Source: Luidia sarsii
Lineage: Eukaryota; Echinodermata; Asteroidea; Paxillosida; Luidiidae
Length of the DNA: 64,000 bases
Reading direction: 5' to 3'
Assembly (NCBI GenBank): GCA_949987565.1
Contig: OX465107.1
Span: 3,975,212-4,039,211, forward strand
Part shown: positions 12,408 through 63,677 of the stretch, piece by piece
Layout of the letters: every line of letters begins with the position of its first letter
Position numbering within the stretch: position 1 is the first letter of the stretch
Notes under the pieces: model-generated
Told to the model about the DNA's origin: nothing
Database searches by the model: none
Seen by the model: only the letters and a program-made list of their open reading frames with translations
Position numbers and translations under genes: made by a program

Positions 12408-12990
12408 AAATCTATATTGGGCCACTGGCTCTAGTAGCCTGGCTAGCAACCAAGAAATGACTGGGAGTAACAATAGCCAAATGCTCTGTAGCAAACCTAT
12501 TCTAGGCCACCGAAAGACCATATTGGGCCACCTGCTCTAGTAGCCTGGCTAGCAACCAAGAAATGACTGGGAGTAACAATATTTAGCCAAATACTCTGTA
12601 GCAAACCTATTCCTGGCCACCGAAAGATCATATTGGGCCACCTGCTCTAGTAGCCTGGCTAGCAACCAAGAAATGACTGGGAGTAACAATATTTAGCCAA
12701 ATGCTCTGTAGCAAACCTATTCCTGGCCACCGAAAGATCATATTGGGCCACCTACTCTAGTAGCCTGGCTAGCAACCAGGAAATGACTGGGAGTAACAAT
12801 AGCCAAATGCTCTATAGCAAACCTATTCTAGGCCACCGAAAGATCATATTGGGCCACCTGCTCTAGTAGCCTGGCTAGCAACCAAGAAATTACTGGAAAT
12901 AACAATAGCCAAATGCACTGTACCAAACCTATTCTAGGCAACTGAAAGATCATATTTGGCCATCTGCTCTAGTAGCCTGCTAGGAACTCA
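12408..12990. repeat. Tandem array, 106-110 bp unit, about five copies
   Basis: CTAGTAGCCTGGCTAGCAAC recurs at about 12431, 12537, 12647, 12757, 12863 and 12969, so units are 106, 110, 110, 106 and 106 bp. The 110 bp form carries an extra ATTT before AGCCAAAT. The last unit is degenerate. Confidence 0.93.
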
Positions 12991-13149
12991 CAAACACGTA
13001 TCACCCCTTTAATAGTGAATTGAAAAAAAAAACTGTCAAATTCGCAGAACACAATGAAGTATCATTTTCTTCATTTGTGTTGAATTCACATTGGATCAAG
13101 CTACATCCCGTAGCCTTAGATTGCAAGAGTTTTCCTTTTAGCTATTCCT

Positions 13150-13200
13150 TATAGGGCTTGATTTATTATTAATATTATTATTATTGTTATTATTGGGTAT
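13150..13200. repeat. AT-rich TTA microsatellite
   Basis: Imperfect (TTA)n, about 13161-13194, in AT-rich DNA. Confidence 0.6.
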
Positions 13201-13559
13201 GAATGACCTTCGTGTAAAGAGATCATAACCAATGTTCTTCTTTAATCTTTAATCTTCACCGAGACACGCTTTTTGCTATCTGCACTCGGACAGGACTGTG
13301 CAAGGAACGCTGCTGGCAACTGGCAGTCTGTCCTGGAGTGGTGCACGCCTCAATTCAGTTTTTCATTACTTGACCAGCCTGCATCCTGCGTGCCCGTATA
13401 CATGCATGTGCTAATGCTCTTGCCGCCCATTATGCATGTGTGCATTTGGCGCGGCGCATTTTTATTGAGCGGGCTCATGGACGGCCAGCCCGTGCCTTCC
13501 CAATGAGACACGTTTTCAATCAAACGAGAATGGCAAATCACATTACAGACGCACTTGTC

Positions 13560-13645
13560 TGGTGGGGGGTGGGGTTGGGGGTGGGGTGGGGGTGGGGTGG
13601 GGGTGGGGTGGGGTGGGGTGGGTTGGGGGGAGGGGGGAGGGGAAA
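13560..13645 (+). repeat. (GGGGTG)n G-rich tract, G-quadruplex-prone
   Basis: More than a dozen G3-G6 blocks separated by single T or TT over 80 bp on the plus strand. This satisfies the usual G3+N1-7 rule many times over. Confidence 0.9.
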
Positions 13646-13841
13646 GATGAAGCATGGAGGAAATGTAAGGGAAAATGCCTCTATATCAGCTTGATCTGTA
13701 TCAACATGATTGGCAAGACTGAATTTTTAGAAAAATTCCTCCCGGCAAACACCACTGCCACCATTGCCATCAAGCCCACTGCTTTTCAGCCATAGCAGCG
13801 GTAACTGTTTGGTAGCAGCTGTCATGTAACGGCCAGCAACA

Positions 13842-13882
13842 GAGAGAGACAGAGACAGAGACAGAGACAGAGACAGAGAGAG
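13842..13882. repeat. (GACAGA)n microsatellite
   Basis: GAGACAGAGACAGAGACAGA and continuation, about 40 bp of hexamer repeat. Confidence 0.85.
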
Positions 13883-13979
13883 AAAGTGACCATGAAAGCT
13901 GCCACTGATGGGGATGACCCCGGGAAGGTCATAATGAAAAAAAAATTAGGATAAAAGAATTAGCTGGAGCCGGTACCAT

Positions 13980-14480
13980 TGCTGCTGGCAGGAGTGCGTG
14001 CGAGCGCATGTGTGTCTCCGCGTTGTGTTTACAGAGAGCGATGATGTCATCAGATCAGATGCTCTCTCCAGTGCGGTTCCCTCACTCTAAACCCCTCCCC
14101 CCCCCTACCCTCACTCCCACCCACCCACACCCACCCCTCGCCTGGTCATCGTCATCATTGACGCATCGGTTCTAGAGGAATTCGCCGGCTGTGGCGGCGT
14201 TGTCACTCTGCAGCCTTTAGCTCCTCGAGCCTCCATCCTCTCTTCCGCTGTCAGCCCAACAAGCCGCCACGCCGGTCCGCTGGGGCAGAGCCCGGCGCAG
14301 TTGCCCATTGTGTGCGCATGCTGAGTGCACCGTCTACGCCGACGTCCTCGCGTACACGGAGCCTCACCTGGCCAGCATCGACATTCTCTCCGCAGAACGA
14401 GGGAGAACAGCTCAAGCTTGCAGCAATTAGCAGAGGAAGAAAGCAGAAGAGAGCGGACTCTTTTTTAGCGCGACCAGCCA
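13980..14480. promoter_or_regulatory. CpG-rich patch with a CRE-like palindrome
   Basis: This 500 bp is richer in CG dinucleotides than its surroundings (GACGCATCG, GCCGGCTG, GCCGCCACGCCGG, GACGTCCTCGCG). TGATGTCATCA at 14042-14052 is a perfect palindrome of the ATF/CREB/AP-1 type. It could be a distal promoter or enhancer of the DGK gene 9 kb downstream; no transcript evidence. Confidence 0.3.
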
Positions 14481-14917
14481 GGTAGCTGAATGAGGAGAAA
14501 TCAAAAGGCCATCTACCGAAGAACAAGCGGAAAGCGTGAACTGAGAACCAGGCACCGAGTGATAGAGAGACCCATCTTGGATTTATAATCCGTGATTCTG
14601 AAGCTGAGTGAGGGCTGCAGAGACGTCAGGAGCTTCGAGTCTTTTTTTGGGGGGGGGGTCTTTTTTCCCCAGAGCGGTCGCCGTCGTTTGGAAACCTCTG
14701 TCTGGTGGATCAAAGTGTGGCTTGTATTTGATGTCTACTTGCATTTTCTTCTCGCTTGCCATTTCTATTGATATTTGATGCTGTCATTGATCGTGATACT
14801 GGCTTTGCTTACTTGCTCGCTCGCTTGCCCTTTTCCTTGCTTTGCTGTTGAGACAAATTTGTGCTCATGTAAAGAACTTCTGTCAACTTCATTGTTCCGT
14901 TGTACAGGAAAAATGAT

Positions 14918-15185
14918 CCACACTTTGCTTGTTTATCCATAATCCCTATTTTGTCTTCTGTCTTTCACCCTTGCCCTTTAATCTTCCCCCTTCCACTACC
15001 TAATCCCTACAAAAAAACCTGCTTTCCCCTTTGTCCTCTGTCTGTCATCCATGTCCCTGTTACTCTCCCCTTCCTATTTGGTTTGTCCCTGTCATTCTGC
15101 GTTGGAGAAAGGTCCTGCTAGGATCGAAACGTCAGGCCCTCCTAATATTTGGTCATTTTAGTCAGTAAGCGGATTGCAACACTTT
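14918..15185 (+). repeat. Long member of the GATCC hairpin family
   Basis: TTGCTTGTTTA to the CCTGCTAGGATCGAAACGTC arm and the TTTTAGTCAGTAAGC tail. The 200 bp C/T-rich leader (ACCTAATCC, GTCCTCTGTCTGTCAT) is repeated at 18933-19210 and, inverted, at about 18470-18670. The hairpin is only part of a larger unit. Confidence 0.65.
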
Positions 15186-15279
15186 TGCATCTTACTTTCT
15201 GCAAAGAAAAAGAAAAGAATAGTTTTCAAAAGAAATGGTAGATTTCTCGGTGTGCCGGTCTTACATGTGCCTTGGAATT

Positions 15280-15360
15280 TATACTGTTGCAAACTGCTCA
15301 CTGACTAAAATGACATGCAATGCATAAGGTCCTGCTGTGATCAAAGCGTCAGGTCCTCTA
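15280..15360. repeat. GATCC hairpin family fragment
   Basis: GTTGCAAACTGCTCACTGAC and AAGGTCCTGCTGTGATCAAA, the tail and half-arm of the family, with the middle deleted. Confidence 0.6.
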
Positions 15361-15629
15361 ACATGCGCCTTGCTAGTAATTTTTTTAGCAACAATCCTCT
15401 TTACTGATCTTTGGATTCTTGTTGCATGAGTTTGATGGTCAAATCCTTGTGTCAGAGCTGAGATAAATAACAGGACCGACATATGACACTTAACCACCGT
15501 CGTTGAGCCATGCTGGTACCCCGTAAATTGTGTGGGGACTATACAAGGACGTGTTTTGTAAACCAGCGTAGGTTAGGCTAAGGGCGCTACGGTTCTGGTT
15601 ATGGTTACGCCGGTTAGCGTTTATTAATA

Positions 15630-15715
15630 GAGTTAGGATTAGGATTAGGATTAGGGTTAGGTTCAGGATTAGGGTTGTTAGGGTTAGGATTAGTATAAGG
15701 GTTAGGGTTGTTTCA
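15630..15715 (+). repeat. Degenerate interstitial telomere-like repeat
   Basis: About 12 hexamers of the type TTAGGG/TTAGGA, for example AGGATTAGGATTAGGGTTAG. TTAGGG is the telomere unit of vertebrates, echinoderms and many other animals. Confidence 0.75.
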
Positions 15716-15740
15716 TGCTTGTGCCTGTAACTACCTGAGA

Positions 15741-15781
15741 AATTAATGAATGAATGAAAGAAAGAATGAATGAATGAATGG
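15741..15781. repeat. (GAAT)n microsatellite
   Basis: AATGAATGAATGAAAGAAAG and continuation, about 40 bp. Confidence 0.8.
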
Positions 15782-18439
15782 GGGAGGCCTCAGCAAAACC
15801 TGGCTTCGCGCATGCGCACTTATAGCTTAGCCACGGTGGTTAAGTGTCATACGTCGTGACGCTTATATGCCTCCAGAGCTGGGAGAAGTTTGTGTCCCAC
15901 AGCGAGACAAGACCATTGTATTGCGTCTGGCGTTGGACATGAAAACGTGGCGACTCTACTCAAAGTCTGCACTGGTTGCTGCGTAATGTTGACTCACTTC
16001 TTCAACTAACCAGCCTCGAAAATCGCGCATGCGTTGACCTCACAACCTCAGCACTTTAAATGGTAAGAAGCATTTGTTATAGAAGGCTTTGCTTGATTTT
16101 GATACAAGCAAAGAGGATTTGTCGTGAACCCTGCAAATGGAAAAAAGAAATCCTGAAAAGGGGCATTGTCTTGAAAATACTTACTACCCCCGGTATGCTT
16201 CTCAGGAACCGTCTGTCCCCTTTAACAATTTTTGGCTAAAAGCCATAAGAGAAGATCGATTGTTTATAAAGAGGTGTAAAATTTCACTTGCGAGCCATTT
16301 CTTCTCTCACGTGCGCTCAGTGCTCTCCAGTCGTATTCTATTGCATCGACACAACTCCAGAACAATACATCTTTGAGGGATTTGACATGCCGATGATATT
16401 CCTAATTTGGCTTAAAGCAGATTTAAAACCCACAGAATATGTGTCGAGCAGAATGTTTTCCATTTGGATTCAGTGCATTGTTGTTGAGAGATTTTTTTTT
16501 TTTTTTTTTTCATAATCTCTTGGGATGACTTGCTTGTTATCCGTACAATGGCAGTGATTCAATTGTGTTGCCAGGATTTCATTCCAGATCTTCTCTCTCG
16601 TTTTCTACATCCACGGGCATCCAAATTCGCCGAGCCCAGTTTGCCTTAATTAAGCACGTAGATTTGCAGACGTTATTCTGGGGACGACTGAGTAACCGAT
16701 CGCTGCCCTTGGGCGGCAAATTGAGAGCAGCACTTTATTTAGGGGGGTGGGGGGGGGGGGTGGGCCATCATTAGGCAGTGTGCTTAATGAATGCAGGGTA
16801 GCTGCATGCTGATCTTAGCACTGGTGGGGAGAGGAGCTGTGATTTGCAAGCTCTACCCTAACTAGCTGCAATCAGTGCTGTAGTCATTGAACAACAACAA
16901 AAATACAGTACAATTAGAATGCCCAACCCATTTTTGGAACAGGAGATCTGCACTGGTTGTATGTAGGTGTAGTTTTTCTATGTATCTGATTCACTCATAA
17001 TCTGATGCTTAGGGACTCACTCCGGAATTTTGCAAGTTATTTTTAGCCTATTGCCAGGATTGTCATGCACCTTATGGAGCCATTTTTAATGACGGCAGGT
17101 TACGCCCATCTGAATACAGTCCAGACAAATTTAGGGATTCTTGTAGAAACTGCACCGACCAACCTTTTTCGGAGCGCTCGCTGTCGTACTGCTTTCCAAT
17201 GGAAACGGTATTGCTTCGTTAGATAAGTCAAAGACTGACACCCCTCTCCCGTTTGTTCGCCGCCAGGAAGCATTTCCCAATCCGTGTAATTGTTTTCAGT
17301 CGATTCTAATTTACCCTTTCCCCTCCCTCTTCAGTGCTGCTGCGCGGCGCAGAAGCGGAAGGAATACGCACATTGCCCGGGCCCTCCCCAAAAATAGACC
17401 TGACTCGTGTTACAAGCAGCACGCGGGCCGCCGTGTTTGGCCCAGCCCGATTTAGCCCCGCGCAGACGGCGCGGGAACACTGCTTTTGTTGTGGGGGGGG
17501 GGGGGAGTGGGGGTGGGGCGAGGGGAGGAGGAGAAGTAGCATTGATTGCATCTGTTTGTGGAATCTGACTGAGTAACTGCACTGTCTATCTGGGTCCCGC
17601 AACCATCTAAAAGCTGTCTTGTCTGGCGACATAGCGAACCCAAAATCAGACCTCCCCCCCCCCTTCCAAAAAAAAAAAGCTGTTGTAGCGTAATGTGTGT
17701 AAGCTCTGTTGCTCAGAATGTTCTCTTTCCCTATTAAATACTAAAGGATGAGCATGGTGGGCTGGGTATACCATAGCTGTCTGCGAACAACCCCTGCCTC
17801 CCTCTCCCATCCCATCTCCCCTATCTCCTCCTCCCTGCGTCTAAATATAGAGACTGCTTTTACTTGCCTCGACGATGTCGGAACTGTTCTGCGACTGTGC
17901 ATGGACACGACGGCATTCTCAAGGGGGTTGCATTGGGGGGGGGGTGGGGAGGAGTAGGGGACGGGAGGGGAGCTCGAGTAACCCTGTCTGAATGATCAGC
18001 CCCCCCTCCCCCCCCCCCCCCCCCCCCCGCGCATAATGTCGACGACTCAAAAATAGACATGGAAGTGAATTTCGGTGTACTCTGGGACAGGTGCAATTTG
18101 TACAGAGTTCAGACGGGGCAGGACAGGGCTGAAATCCAAAACTACACAACAGGACAGTGGAGATTAGAGAGCAGACAAAAAGAAGGACAACACGATAAAA
18201 GATGAAGAAGAGGAGAGAAAAAGGGGATGGTTTCCGGGGGGGGGGGAGGAATCCAAATTGAATGGGACCCCTTCCTTCCTCCATTTTCTATATAACGACA
18301 TTTGTTCAGTGGCGATAAAGGAATTTCTCTTTTTTTTGTTGATTCACCGATATTCGTAGGTCTTGTCTTGATCCTGGTCATATATGCCTGTAGTCGACAT
18401 GCACCGGAAATGGGACTTTGCGATTGATTTCATTCAAAC
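15782..18439. other. Non-coding upstream DNA with G-runs
   Basis: No gene supported. T-run at 16492-16511; G-runs at about 16741-16762, 17490-17520 and 17934-17945; C-run at about 18000-18028. The 17300-17480 piece is CpG-rich. Open frames are low-complexity or unrecognised. Confidence 0.5.
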
Positions 18440-18454
18440 GTTGTTACACGTTTA

Positions 18455-19215
18455 ATATGCACAAACTGCCTTCTTACTAAAACCCAAATGCAAAAATCAA
18501 ATAGGATGGTCTGACGTTTCGATCCTAGCAGAACCTTTCTCAAACGCCGAGTGTCTAGGATAAAAAATTAATAGGGAGGTGAGAGCAATAGGAACGCGGA
18601 TGACAGACAAAGGGGATAGCTGGTAGGGTGGGATCAAAGGGACGGGCTTGGGGTAGTGTAGGGATGTGGTCGAATTTGTTGGCGAAACTCAAAATGCACA
18701 CAAAAAGCTTTAGGTCTACAGCTATAGATCTACCATCAAAACTGGAAAATTGGACACACCTGTTGGGTGTCACTGCAATCTCCCCAATCACTCCATATCA
18801 GATTAATGTACTGGGCATAGAATTACTTGGTCACCATACTGATGCTGTCCGTTTAAGCCGGGAGAAAAATGTGGATGAAGCGTCTTCGGACAACTCAACC
18901 ACATGGCCTCAATATCCAGGAGGGGAATGATTAAAGCCTTGCTTGTTTACCGGTACCTATAATCCCTCTTTTGTTTTCACTGCCCCACTTCTGTCTTTCA
19001 CCCTTTCCCTTTGATGTTTCCCCCCCCCTTCCACTACCTAATCCAACCCTTCCCGTTGATCTCACCCTACCATCAATTTGTCCTCTGTCTGTCATTCATG
19101 TCCCTGTTGCACTCCCCTTCCTGTTTGTTGTGTCCCTGCCGTTTTGCCTTTGAGAAAGTTCCTGCCTGCTATTACAGGCTAGGATTAAAATGAAAGGACC
19201 TCCTATTTTTTTATA
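18455..19215. repeat. Composite of two inverted long hairpin-family units
   Basis: At 18455-18670 an inverted copy (ACGTTTCGATCCTAGCAGAA, then GATGACAGACAAAGGGG) faces a direct copy at 18933-19210 (GTCCTCTGTCTGTCATTCAT, then TGAGAAAGTTCCTGCC). The 260 bp between has no recognised content. It may be one element with ~200 bp inverted ends. Confidence 0.55.
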
Positions 19216-19238
19216 TGGTTACAAACTGTTCACAGCTG

Positions 19239-19745
19239 TTAAGCCCTGTCTGCACTGGACTTAATCTGGGTAAACTAAGCGAGCAAATGGGTAACTTGAC
19301 CATTTTAAATCCAGTGCAGACAGCCCAGGAAGTTTTCCTCTCAGGTAACTTACCTGATTCGAATGGGTAGTTTAACCGACCGACTTCTGCCCGGTTAAAT
19401 TGACCAGGTCAGTTTAACCGAGTCGAAAAGTCCAATCCGGAAACAACGTCTCGGTAAACGACTCGTTAAAAAAACACATCCGGTGCCCAGCATGTTATGT
19501 TACTGTATGCAAGACTTGTGCGGGCGCGGGGTAACAACGTGTCTGTGTACATGTACCAGAGAGCCGTCGCCAAAGAGTAGCGTTTGTAACTTTGTATGCG
19601 CCAGTCCTGAGTCGGTTAGTTTTACCGATCGTCTCGGTTAGTTTATCCGAGTCGATAGTCCAAGTGCGGACGCCAGGAAGATTTACCCATTGGAATGTTA
19701 CCCACGGGCTCGGTAAAATATAAGTCCAGTGTGGGCACGGCTTTA
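19239..19745. repeat. Family E foldback MITE
   Basis: Ends TTAAGCCCTGTCTGCACTGG and the inverse AGTCCAGTGTGGGCACGGCT. The interior is full of GGTTAA/TTAACC and GACTCGGTTA motifs, themselves partly inverted. Full copy 38235-38691; partial copies 51963-52340 and 57264-57510. Confidence 0.75.
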
Positions 19746-19882
19746 GAGGGATGGCTGCAATACCTGTGCATAATCTGTTTGGCTCTGAACATTAAGGGCA
19801 TCATAATATGACTTCATAGTGTCTGTTGATGATGTACACAACGTATACACTGTATGTACTATCCAAAGCACTGAGTTACCAT

Positions 19883-20641
19883 GGGTGGATTTCACAAAGC
19901 CCTACGATGCATCGTAACTCATCGTAAGGCTGATAGCCCATCCTGTAAGTTGTGATAGGCCGTATGGTCTATGTGCATCGCTCATTAGGGCCGTTTCCAC
20001 TGCACCAAATAAACGTGATTATTTGGATCGCGATTATTTGGATCGCGATTTGAATCGCGATTCAAAATGTGTGGACACAATAAACGCGATCATTAGTGGG
20101 ATTTGAATCGCGATTCGGACTCCACTAAGAGTGAGACTTTGTCAAATAATCACATTTATTTGCGACGCAGAGTGTGTGGGAAAGCTTTTAATCCCACAAT
20201 GCACCGCTCATATTCTGATTGACAGGAAGTGCCGTGCTTGTTTATATGTCTTCCTGCATGGTCACCCTCAACGACACACCCTCCATTTGACCACAACTGC
20301 TAACCACAATCGGCTCGCTACTTTCTGCAACGCGATTTTTTGGCCTGTGTGGACACACACACAAAAAAGGTTTTTTATAATCGGTGTGCAAATCGAGTTT
20401 ATTTTCCTGGTGGGAACGGCTCTATTGTCTTGCGAACATAAGTGCAGTCTCCCACTGACGGGCAGGATACAAACTGCCGAAAAACATTGCGTTACCGGCT
20501 CTTTTCAGAGCCACACCCCTTCTCTTAAGAGATGATGAAGGTACATGGTGTCAGGGCAAACCCCCTACTTGGTATTTTCACCATGTAAACCTTCAAATCT
20601 TGTCTGAGCGTAAGTGGCGATGAGTTTGGTGAAATCGACTG
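19883..20641. repeat. Family B MITE interrupted by family C and D sequence
   Basis: The B end (GATTTCACAAAGCCCTACGA) at 19889 is matched by the opposite B end (GCGATGAGTTTGGTGAAATC) finishing at about 20638. Between lie a family C foldback (19986-20424) and a family D half (about 20480-20600, TTCAGAGCCACACCCCTTCT, TACATGGTGTCAGGGCAAAC). Confidence 0.6.
19986..20424. mobile_element. Family C foldback element
   Basis: Ends TAGGGCCGTTTCCACTGC and GGTGGGAACGGCTCTA. The left arm is built of GATTATTTGGATCGCGATT and TGAATCGCGATTCAAA motifs. Ends fall at TA dinucleotides, suggesting a TA target duplication. Confidence 0.7.
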
Positions 20642-20651
20642 CCGCTCACAT

Positions 20652-21121
20652 TAGGACCGTTCCCACTACGAAAATAATCGCGATTTGAATCATGATTCAA
20701 AAACCTTTTTTTTTTGTCGTGTTCACACAGGCCAAATAATCGCGTCGCAAATAAACGCAAGCCGATTGCATCGTGGGCTTAAAAAAAAGTTGCGATTTGA
20801 GCGGAGCGTTTCCACACAAATCGCATCGCAAATAAAGGTGATATACAAAAATGTTGCAAACTGCTTACTGACTAAAATTACCAAAATGTAAATCTTAAAA
20901 ATAAACTCAAATAAACGCGATAATAAACGCGATAATAAACGCGATAAATAAACGCGATTATTTGAAAAAGTCTCACTCGTAGTGGAGTCCGAATCGCGAT
21001 TCAAATCCCACTAATAATCGCGTTTATTGTGTCCCCACACGCAAAAAGAGTGGTGTTTGAATCGCGATTCAAATCGCGATCCAAATAATCGCGTTTATTT
21101 GGTGTAGTGGGAACGGCCCTA
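20652..21121. mobile_element. Family C foldback element with nested hairpin-family fragment
   Basis: Ends TAGGACCGTTCCCACTAC and GTAGTGGGAACGGCCCTA. Both arms carry repeated AATCGCGATTCAAA and AATAAACGCGAT motifs; GATAATAAACGC is repeated in tandem at about 20919-20960. A piece of the GATCC hairpin family (TTGCAAACTGCTTACTGACT) lies at about 20853-20905. Confidence 0.75.
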
Positions 21122-22910
21122 TTGAAACCACATTTTACTGAGGCAACAGAATAATGAACCAAACATTTCCGGCCGTCCTCAGTCGGCCATCGTTGTTGAC
21201 ATTGGCTATCAGTGACGTGTGGATCTTTCCCTCCCGCCTGAGGGTGAAGGGACTTTCCCTTTCAAGATGCCCTGTGTCTAGTCAGTGTGACCTCTCATCT
21301 CATCTCATAAAAGCTGTCCTCAAATAGATACTCACACAGGTCAGGCTAAAAGTAAAGATGCAACAAGGTCAGAATGCAGTACAAGCCCAGTCCGAAGGAC
21401 CAAACACTCATTTATTTTGTGCTATTTGATGTTCTTCTTTTTTTTTATCACATACATGACCATTTTTTTAAATTGGGATTTGATGTAATCACAAAAATAG
21501 TACCGTAATTTTTGGAATATAAGCCGGGCGGAGTATATGTTTTTAACTTGATTTGGATTATTTTCCCTTTAATTTTGGAATTGCACGGCCTTCGTTTTTA
21601 TGCAACGTGTAGATTCACCATAATTTGGCGGTTTTATTTATACCCATGTACCGCGATTTGACTGGAGGAGAGTTCCAGGCTTGGTTGGCAATATTCAGCC
21701 AGCACTCGTTGATTAGAGCGGCCATTAGTATTCTTATTTTTATTTTTTATTTTTTATTTTTTATTTTTTATTTTTTATTTTTTATTTATTTATTTATTTT
21801 TTATTTTTTTTTGGGGGGGGGAACTGGCAGATGTGTGATCATTATAGTGGCCCATGCTCTCCAAATAAATGTATCCATGCTCGTTTCCCTACCCTCATCC
21901 CCACCCCCACCCTGCACAGAGTAAGAAATTCACTGTCTCTCTGTGTACAGTCCAATCAGCAGCGCCGTATTCCGATCTATTTGTTTATTTTTCTGTGTGT
22001 GTGTGTGTGCAAGCGGCCTGTGGCTAAAAATAGCACGGAAATTGCTTTGCGAACACATTCATTGCTCTCAGCTGGCCACAATTTCGTGGCTTTTTTGGGG
22101 GCAATTTGAGTGACATATGTTTTGCTCTGCAATATTGTCCACATCTCATTCAAACCAACCATCCCCACACACGTTGATTTATTTGTTTAACATATATTTG
22201 GTTTGTCACAAACTAGATTTATACCCGATTCCAAAAAAGGGTTTTTTTTTTTAAAACATGAAATTTTTTTCGCTGTCCTTTCTGGGGGGGGGGGGTTATA
22301 ATTGTGAGTGTTGTGACGTGCATTTTAGATTGCTTCAAGCTAGTTAGCCAGGTTGTCACGGAGCGATTAATTGATGAATCCCATATCACATTCTAATCAG
22401 TTCTTGAAAATGAGATTTGGTTTCAACACTTTGCCTGTGGAAGCTGTCCTCATCAGCATGTACATGTACATATCAGCGGGCGTGTGCATGGGTGGTTTGT
22501 GCGTGTCTGTGTGTGTGTGTGTGCGCTGCATGGCATAGCATATGCTGGCCGGAAACGAGCAGGGGGGGGGGGGGGGGGGGGGGGGGGTGGGGGGAGGAGG
22601 GGGGAATACACTGCATGCATTCTGCCATGCAGAGTTAGGCTTTGCAATCCATGTGCCCGCTTTGCTGACCTGGGTCATGTGACCCCCCCGTCTCTGCTGC
22701 CTCGTAACGAGATGCAGTCCGTGAGGCGTGCCAGCTATATTCAGTTTGTGTATTTGGGGGGCTTGGTGAGGGCATGCGGAATTGTCAGGCAAAGTGATGC
22801 CGTGATCTTGCAGTGTCCCCAACCGGTGGATAGATAATCACATTGTTCGCATTTCTCCGTCTTTCCAGAGAGTGTACCCAATGCGTGTCCGGCGTGTCAG
22901 TGAGTGCTTT
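21122..22910. other. Non-coding DNA upstream of the gene; simple repeats
   Basis: No gene. (TTTTTA)n at about 21735-21815, ending in a T-run/G-run; (GT)n at about 21994-22008 and 22508-22522; a 27-bp G-run at 22561-22587. AGGTAACTT-like or exon-like segments were not found. Confidence 0.55.
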
Positions 22911-23525
22911 TTTATAACCACAACGAGGAATCGACAGACTTGAGCCAGTTTCCTACGAGGCTCTGTTCTCGAACAAACGTCGGCGATTACCGATCAGAGA
23001 GTTGTTGTTCTTTCCCCCCCCCTCCAAAACCTCGCGGTCGGGGGAAGATCCGTCGACAGGGTGGCCGGTAACCAAGGCAACGAGCAGCGGATGTATGCTG
23101 TCGTCGACAAGGGGGAGACTGCGCTGGTTCGGCGAGCAGGCCGCGTGTTTGTTTGTGGCAATTGATAAATTGTCTGCCGTCTTCAGTGGAGGGAATATTT
23201 TTTCTATGGAGGGTTCGGCAATCAACGGGAGAGGACTGCATTTGGAGAGTCTTATTATGACTCCACTGTCGTGCTGAGGACACTGCCGGGTCGTTGTGTT
23301 TGGGGGTGTTTGTTGTATTCCTGGCATCTATTCTCGCCTCGTGAGCCTGTCCATGCTCCAACGAAGCTGTCTCAGCTGGCACGCCGATTCGCACCGGCCG
23401 CCTCCCACCACAAACAGTGCTGCATCTGTAATCCAACGGACCGTACTCTCGCTGATGAGGAGTTAAAAATTTGAAGACGGAAAAAACAGCCCCCCCCCCC
23501 CCCAAAAAAAAAAAAAAAAAAAAAA
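22911..23525 (+). promoter_or_regulatory. Candidate proximal promoter and 5' UTR of the DGK gene
   Basis: A TTTATAA motif at 22911-22917 lies about 600 bp before the ATG. The stretch after it is CpG-richer than the flanks and free of recognised repeats until the poly-C/poly-A run at about 23490-23525. If transcription starts about 30 bp after the TATA-like box, the leader would be roughly 580 nt and would hold upstream ATGs, including reading frames at 23002-23277 and 23271-23474. No transcript evidence is visible; this is inference from position and composition. Confidence 0.35.
23490..23525. repeat. Poly-C/poly-A run before the start codon
   Basis: About 13 C then about 23 A directly before ATG. 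The same composite (C-run then A-run, or T-run then G-run) occurs at many sites in the window. Confidence 0.9.

Positions 23526-63677
<40,152 letters not shown>

Noticed and set aside
12408..12990. CRISPR-like repeat array
   Set aside because: Units are contiguous 106-110 bp tandem copies without spacers, in animal DNA.
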